Source of the DNA: Micromonospora sp. RHAY321
GTDB lineage: Bacteria > Actinomycetota > Actinomycetes > Mycobacteriales > Micromonosporaceae
Assembly (NCBI RefSeq): GCF_023896955.1
Contig: NZ_JAMHIW010000003.1
Span: forward strand, 124,001 to 188,000
Reading direction: 5' to 3'
Length of the DNA stretch: 64,000 nt
Part shown: piece after piece, positions 63,919-64,000 of the stretch
Layout: each line of letters starts with the position of its first letter
Position numbering within the stretch: the stretch's first letter is position 1
Translations under genes and position numbers: made by a program
Notes under the pieces: generated by a model
What the model saw: only the letters and a program-made list of their open reading frames with translations
Database searches by the model: none
Told to the model about the DNA's origin: nothing

Positions 63919-64000
63919 TCACGCCCCGTCGTCGGCCTTGGCCTCGTCGGCCTCCTTGCCCAGCCGGGCCTCGACCGCCTGCGGCTCGTACATCTCCTCG
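63919..64000 (-). CDS. C-terminal fragment of a gene extending beyond the window
   Basis: The minus-strand frame from the window edge gives 26 residues (EEMYEPQAVEARLGKEADEA then KADDGA) before a TGA at 63919. Third positions are strongly G/C. Too short to identify. It would be transcribed ahead of the sigma gene with a 101-base gap. Confidence 0.55.
   Translation of the reverse strand, partial: EEMYEPQAVEARLGKEADEAKADDGA

Overview
The window is very GC-rich actinobacterial chromosome (strong G/C third positions, many GTG starts). Gene content, SigE-family sigma factor, F420-type LLM oxidoreductase and gene order point to Micromonosporaceae, most likely Micromonospora or a close relative; this is inference from sequence character. 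Nothing indicates a plasmid, prophage or insertion sequence: there is no integrase, transposase, CRISPR array or rRNA. Two tRNA genes are present, Gln(UUG) and Ala(CGC).

Layout. 0-7.4 kb: end of a LacI regulator, an alpha-glucosidase with a promoter/operator, a VOC protein, then a minus-strand run (small acidic protein, YtrA-type GntR, YihY membrane protein, 2'-5' RNA ligase-like protein, trpS, and a CorC/HlyC CBS-pair protein that lacks the usual DUF21 membrane domain). 7.6-9.8 kb: galE-galK. 9.9-13.0 kb: sulfate assimilation (cysD-cysN, cysQ). 13.2-17.6 kb: tRNA-Gln-glmU-prs-rplY-pth. 17.7-22.7 kb: SDR/AraC divergent pair, fatty acid desaturase with a large dyad operator and a TetR gene, and tandem DUF4383 membrane proteins. 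22.8-34.7 kb: ABC-F, ispE, rsmA, tatD, a 415-residue orphan, metG, a proline-rich membrane protein, rsmI and a protein O-mannosyltransferase. 35-47.6 kb: a more variable stretch with a von Willebrand A (VWA)-domain protein and its exported partner, a phosphopantetheinyl transferase, a DUF4352-like membrane protein, a membrane-anchored di-iron ferritin-like protein, two divergent exported proteins, a Gfo/Idh/MocA oxidoreductase, orphans, a DUF4304 protein, and an AsnC/LLM oxidoreductase/deaminase module. 47.7-57 kb: tRNA-Ala, then the conserved actinobacterial set membrane protein-rimJ-type acetyltransferase-moeA-galU and 5-formyl-THF cyclo-ligase, followed by a Ruc/FmdB-type zinc-ribbon protein, with a large GAF-GGDEF diguanylate cyclase inserted. 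57-64 kb: small membrane proteins, Fur-family regulator, MpaB-type oxygenase, Fe-S PD-(D/E)XK nuclease, MarC protein, PHP phosphoesterase, and a SigE-type sigma factor with its putative membrane partner.

Much of 13-57 kb follows the gene order of the Mycobacterium tuberculosis Rv0991-Rv1018 region (ruc, 5-FCL, galU, moeA, rimJ, pmt, rsmI, metG, tatD, ksgA, ispE, pth, rplY, prs, glmU), so it is core chromosome with local insertions. Notably rpfB is absent between tatD and ksgA, and a diguanylate cyclase sits between galU and the cyclo-ligase.

The most distinctive signals are regulatory and structural: a 29-bp perfectly spaced dyad before the desaturase, a 17-bp dyad between the AsnC and LLM genes, a pair of perfect DnaA-box sequences at 55.75 kb, recurrent GATCAAG-containing intergenic palindromes, a cluster of apparently leaderless genes, and an in-frame coding-like stretch directly after the stop codon of the DUF4304 gene. 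I did not find a clearly novel multi-gene system; the VWA pair and the AsnC/LLM/deaminase module are the best candidates for undescribed function.
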